From NCBI GenBank assembly GCA_005408345.1, contig SEMN01000873.1, forward strand, positions 62,001 to 126,000: a stretch of DNA of 64,000 nucleotides. The letters run 5' to 3'. Below are positions 61,257 through 64,000 of this stretch, piece after piece. Under the pieces are notes generated by a model. It did no database searches. It was not told the DNA's origin and saw only the letters and a program-made list of their open reading frames with translations. Source of the DNA: Macquaria australasica (taxonomy: Eukaryota > Chordata > Actinopteri > Centrarchiformes > Percichthyidae). Each line of letters starts with the position of its first letter. Positions within the stretch are counted from its first letter, which is position 1. The position numbers and the translations under genes are program-made.

Positions 61257-62564
61257 AATTACTCTTGGTCTTTCAAACAACCTTTTCAGAGACTTTCAAA
61301 CTCCACATCCCCAGTTTGTAATGCAGGCATTCTGTTAAATTTGTGTTCACATATTAAAAGATATAGGTTTGATTTCAGAAGTGGGGTGAACATGAAAAAA
61401 AAGTGTTTTTACATTTTATTTTCTCATTTGTCAAATGTTGTGACATGTTTTGTGTTACCCCAAAATAAATAAATTTTGCTCCTTGGCTAGCATTCTTGTT
61501 CACATTGTCCTTTTGTTCGATCATTCAATGCTTATATAACATTTAGCAACAAAATTATTAGATGTACATTGGAATGTTCTGCACCTCCTACACAAAGATA
61601 AGTGGTATTAAATGTAAAAACTGTTTATGAACTATGATATCAGCAGCTAGAGCTTGGGCTGAAGAGAACTTTAGTGGGAACAGTAGAGCATCCCATTAAT
61701 ACCACTGTGACATCATGGATCAACGTCCAGTTGCTGTATCCTTGCCCAGCTCTGCAGTATCTACAATCATAATTTTACTGTATGTCTGATTTATTTCCTC
61801 CTAACCAGAACAGCTGATCTTGCCTCCAATTCCAGCTCCTCTGCTGTGATGCAGATGGGATTTCACACCCTGAGTGTGATGTAAATCACATTTCCCCCAT
61901 GTGTGAACAAAACAGTGTTCAAGAAGCTTCTGCTCTCCTTCTATTGACATCAGTGCTTTGTGACCTCCAGCTGAGCATGTGCTCTTTAATTACCTCCCTC
62001 CACTTCCTCATTTACCTCTGTGCCACCACAACAATAGCTGCCAGCCTGGTCACAACACTATGGCACTAACAAGCTTGCTGGTGTGTTTCTGTGAAGAAAA
62101 ATCAAAATGACTGCAGAGGGTTTATGGTTCACTGTAAAGCATTAAGGGTCAGTGTTTTGCTTGTCATAATTGATTCAATGACATTTCCATCCCCAGAGAT
62201 CTCTTACTTTAATTGCACTGGATGCTTTATTTAATCAGACAAAGATATCAGAATTTTTGTGACATTACGGTTTAATATAACAAAAAGAATCTCCAAAATG
62301 TTAAATTAATGTCTAAGGGCACTATGACCTCATGGCACAAGCCAGGATATTCTTGATTCTGTCACTAATGTTGCTGTCTCTTTTGTTACATCAGACAGCA
62401 AGTGGGCTAAAAACAACTGGTCCATCTGCTGCTGTGTACCCTGCATTACAACATCAGCAAAAAGCCACTAAATATATTATGTCCATTCTTTGTATAAAAG
62501 TGTCCACCTGTTGCCTCTTGTTATCCTGTTTCTTTGATTTGAATGAAAGATTCACAAAATAAAT

Positions 62565-62566
62565 AT

Positions 62567-62640
<74 letters not shown>
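62565..62640. repeat. (GT)n microsatellite, about 36 units
   Basis: An uninterrupted run of GT dinucleotides; a His-Thr open frame on the minus strand is its translation. Confidence 0.98.
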
Positions 62641-62644
<4 letters not shown>

Positions 62645-62649
62645 GTACA

Positions 62650-62910
62650 GCTATCTTTGTGAGAACCAATTTGAGTTTTAGACCTTGGGAGTGAGGACAT
62701 TTTTGGAAAGTGAGGACATTTTGGCCGGCCCTCACTTTCAGACAGACCTTCAAAGGGTTGTTTGAGGGTTTAGACTTAGTTTTAAGGTTCAGGTTAGAAT
62801 TAGGTTAATGGTTAGGGTAAGGGTAACGGTTGGGGGTAGGCATTTAGTTGGGATGATTAGGGTTAGGGTAAGGGGCTAGGGAATGCATTATGTCAATGAA
62901 GGTCCTCAAG
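62650..62910. repeat. Dispersed repeat next to (GT)n with TTAGGG-like blocks
   Basis: GTGAGGACATTTTGGCCGGC, CTTCAAAGGGTTGTTTGAGG and GGTTAGGGTAAGGGTAACGG follow the GT tract, then ATGAAGGTCCTCAAGTATAG. This unit commonly accompanies GT tracts in teleosts. The TTAGGG-like part is irregular. Confidence 0.65.
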
Positions 62911-63569
62911 TATAGAAGTAAAAATGTTATATTTGTATATATTTTTACTGCCTTTATATATTTGACTATAGATTGTTGCTCTTTATTGCCATCAGTGTGC
63001 ACCCTGTGATTTCTGTGTTTAATGCCTGTCTGCAAACCAAATTGTATATGTGATAAAGTTGAAGTATAGAAGCATCAAAAGGTATGTTTGAGTTCACTTA
63101 GAAACATCAGAGAGCACTAACAAGTTTATCTTTACACTTAAAAATGTATCGCCACTACATATCTTGGTCACAATTCTTTAATAATAAAATAATAATCTTT
63201 AATAACCAAACTGAAGGGTCCTTAATCAAAAATGTTTCTTAATGTTAAAAAACATACATATTGTTGAACTCCCAAATGTCAATACTGGTATCAGCCTAAC
63301 AAAAATCCAGTATAGTTTGAGTTGTCTATACATAGTGCACATTATTTACTTTATATTTTTGGGAGAAGGCTGTGCATCTGTATATATCACTGTGCACAAA
63401 TAAGCTTTAGTCTTTTTCTATCATCTGAAGAGATGTGTGCTCACATATTAAATTTGCAGTACTGCAACCAAAACACTAAATGCAATGCAATATTGCATGT
63501 TGTATTTGAAAACAAGGAACATGTGTTAGGTGTCTATCATAAAGAATACAACACAGTGAGATACTGAAG

Positions 63570-64000
63570 ACATCATCCTCTCCTCAGTGGGCTGATGTGT
63601 ACAATCTCCATTATGATTGTCACAAACTGGCTCAACATATGTGACAAAGAGGAGAGGCAAGTCAGATCAGAGTGCCAATTAATGATTTTATAAGAAATAA
63701 ACAAACATAACTATTAGTAAGGAAGCATGAGGTGTAGAAAGTAAGAGCATCAGTAGTGAGTGGAATGTATGGGTGAGTGAAGAATGTATGTGTTTGTGCA
63801 AGTGTTGTGGGCAGCAAAATGGGAAACCAAACCAAAACCTGGCTGGCGTGGATCCTAGGGGAGAGAGGGAGAGACAATGACACCAGGCAGATAATATAGC
63901 CTTGGCGAAGAGAGCAATCAGCTGCAGGTAGAAAGGGGAGGGGTTGTAACACCCCCCTCCATAAAAACGGGGTTCTACCAAGAACCACGAACTGAACATA
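63570..64000. other. Possible LTR-type repeat cut by the window end
   Basis: Low-complexity G/A-rich sequence ending in GTAACACCCCCCTCCATAAA and AACGGGGTTCTACCAAGAAC, which has the look of a fish retroelement end. It is truncated, so this is tentative. 58962-60811 and 61257-62560 showed no gene I could support. Confidence 0.3.

Noticed and set aside
62454..62753. Minus-strand ORF with a long His-Thr repeat
   Set aside because: Translation of the (GT)n microsatellite.
62800..62880. TTAGGG-like repeats as an interstitial telomere
   Set aside because: The units are irregular (GGTTAGGGTAAGGG etc.) and belong to a dispersed repeat that accompanies GT tracts.
1..64000. CRISPR arrays, bacterial operons, rRNA or tRNA genes
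   Set aside because: No direct-repeat/spacer pattern, no bacterial gene density and no cloverleaf or rRNA signature was seen; the window is vertebrate nuclear DNA.

Overview
The window looks like a vertebrate chromosome segment, most likely from a teleost fish. It is AT-rich and intron-rich, has GT-AG splice sites, and is full of repeats typical of teleosts: non-LTR elements with an ATATAAATAAAACTGAATTG tail, hAT, piggyBac and CACTA-like remnants, MITEs and (GT)n tracts. The species cannot be named from the sequence.

The one clear host gene is erythrocyte membrane protein band 4.1 (epb41, protein 4.1R). It lies on the minus strand from the start codon near 34135 down to an exon ending at 1614. 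I resolved 14 coding exons by hand. All join at GT-AG sites with matching phases and give 681 in-frame codons. They cover the N-terminal headpiece, an acidic/Lys-rich linker, the full FERM domain, the FERM-adjacent segment, the hinge and the spectrin-actin-binding (SABD) cassettes. The C-terminal domain exons should lie left of base 1. The 5' untranslated exons and promoter were not found. Both known alternative starts (AUG-1 in the headpiece, AUG-2 just before FERM) and the 21-residue SABD cassette are conserved.

Region by region: 1-34 kb is epb41 with repeat-loaded introns. Those introns hold LINE copies at 6.2-8.1, 23.2-24.45 and 27.7-28.1 kb, a nested set of inverted repeats at 13.46-18.76 kb enclosing an internally deleted hAT transposase remnant, a second hAT pseudogene at 19.96-21.16 kb, and an LTR-like repeat at 33.1-33.5 kb. 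The 34-64 kb part has no certain host gene. It holds an internally deleted piggyBac-like element (35.7-37.05 kb), LINE remnants (37.8-38.6, 47.6-49.9, 49.9-52.1 kb), a GC-rich compound element at 40.3-44.0 kb, a 2.6 kb element with CACTA-type ends (56.36-58.96 kb), and other dispersed repeats.

The most unusual region is 40.3-44.0 kb. It has 117-bp tandem repeats, 55-bp direct repeats at both ends, and two halves of what looks like one C2H2-zinc-finger/tyrosine-recombinase-like protein family placed head to head on opposite strands. All family assignments are from pattern recognition; no database search was run.
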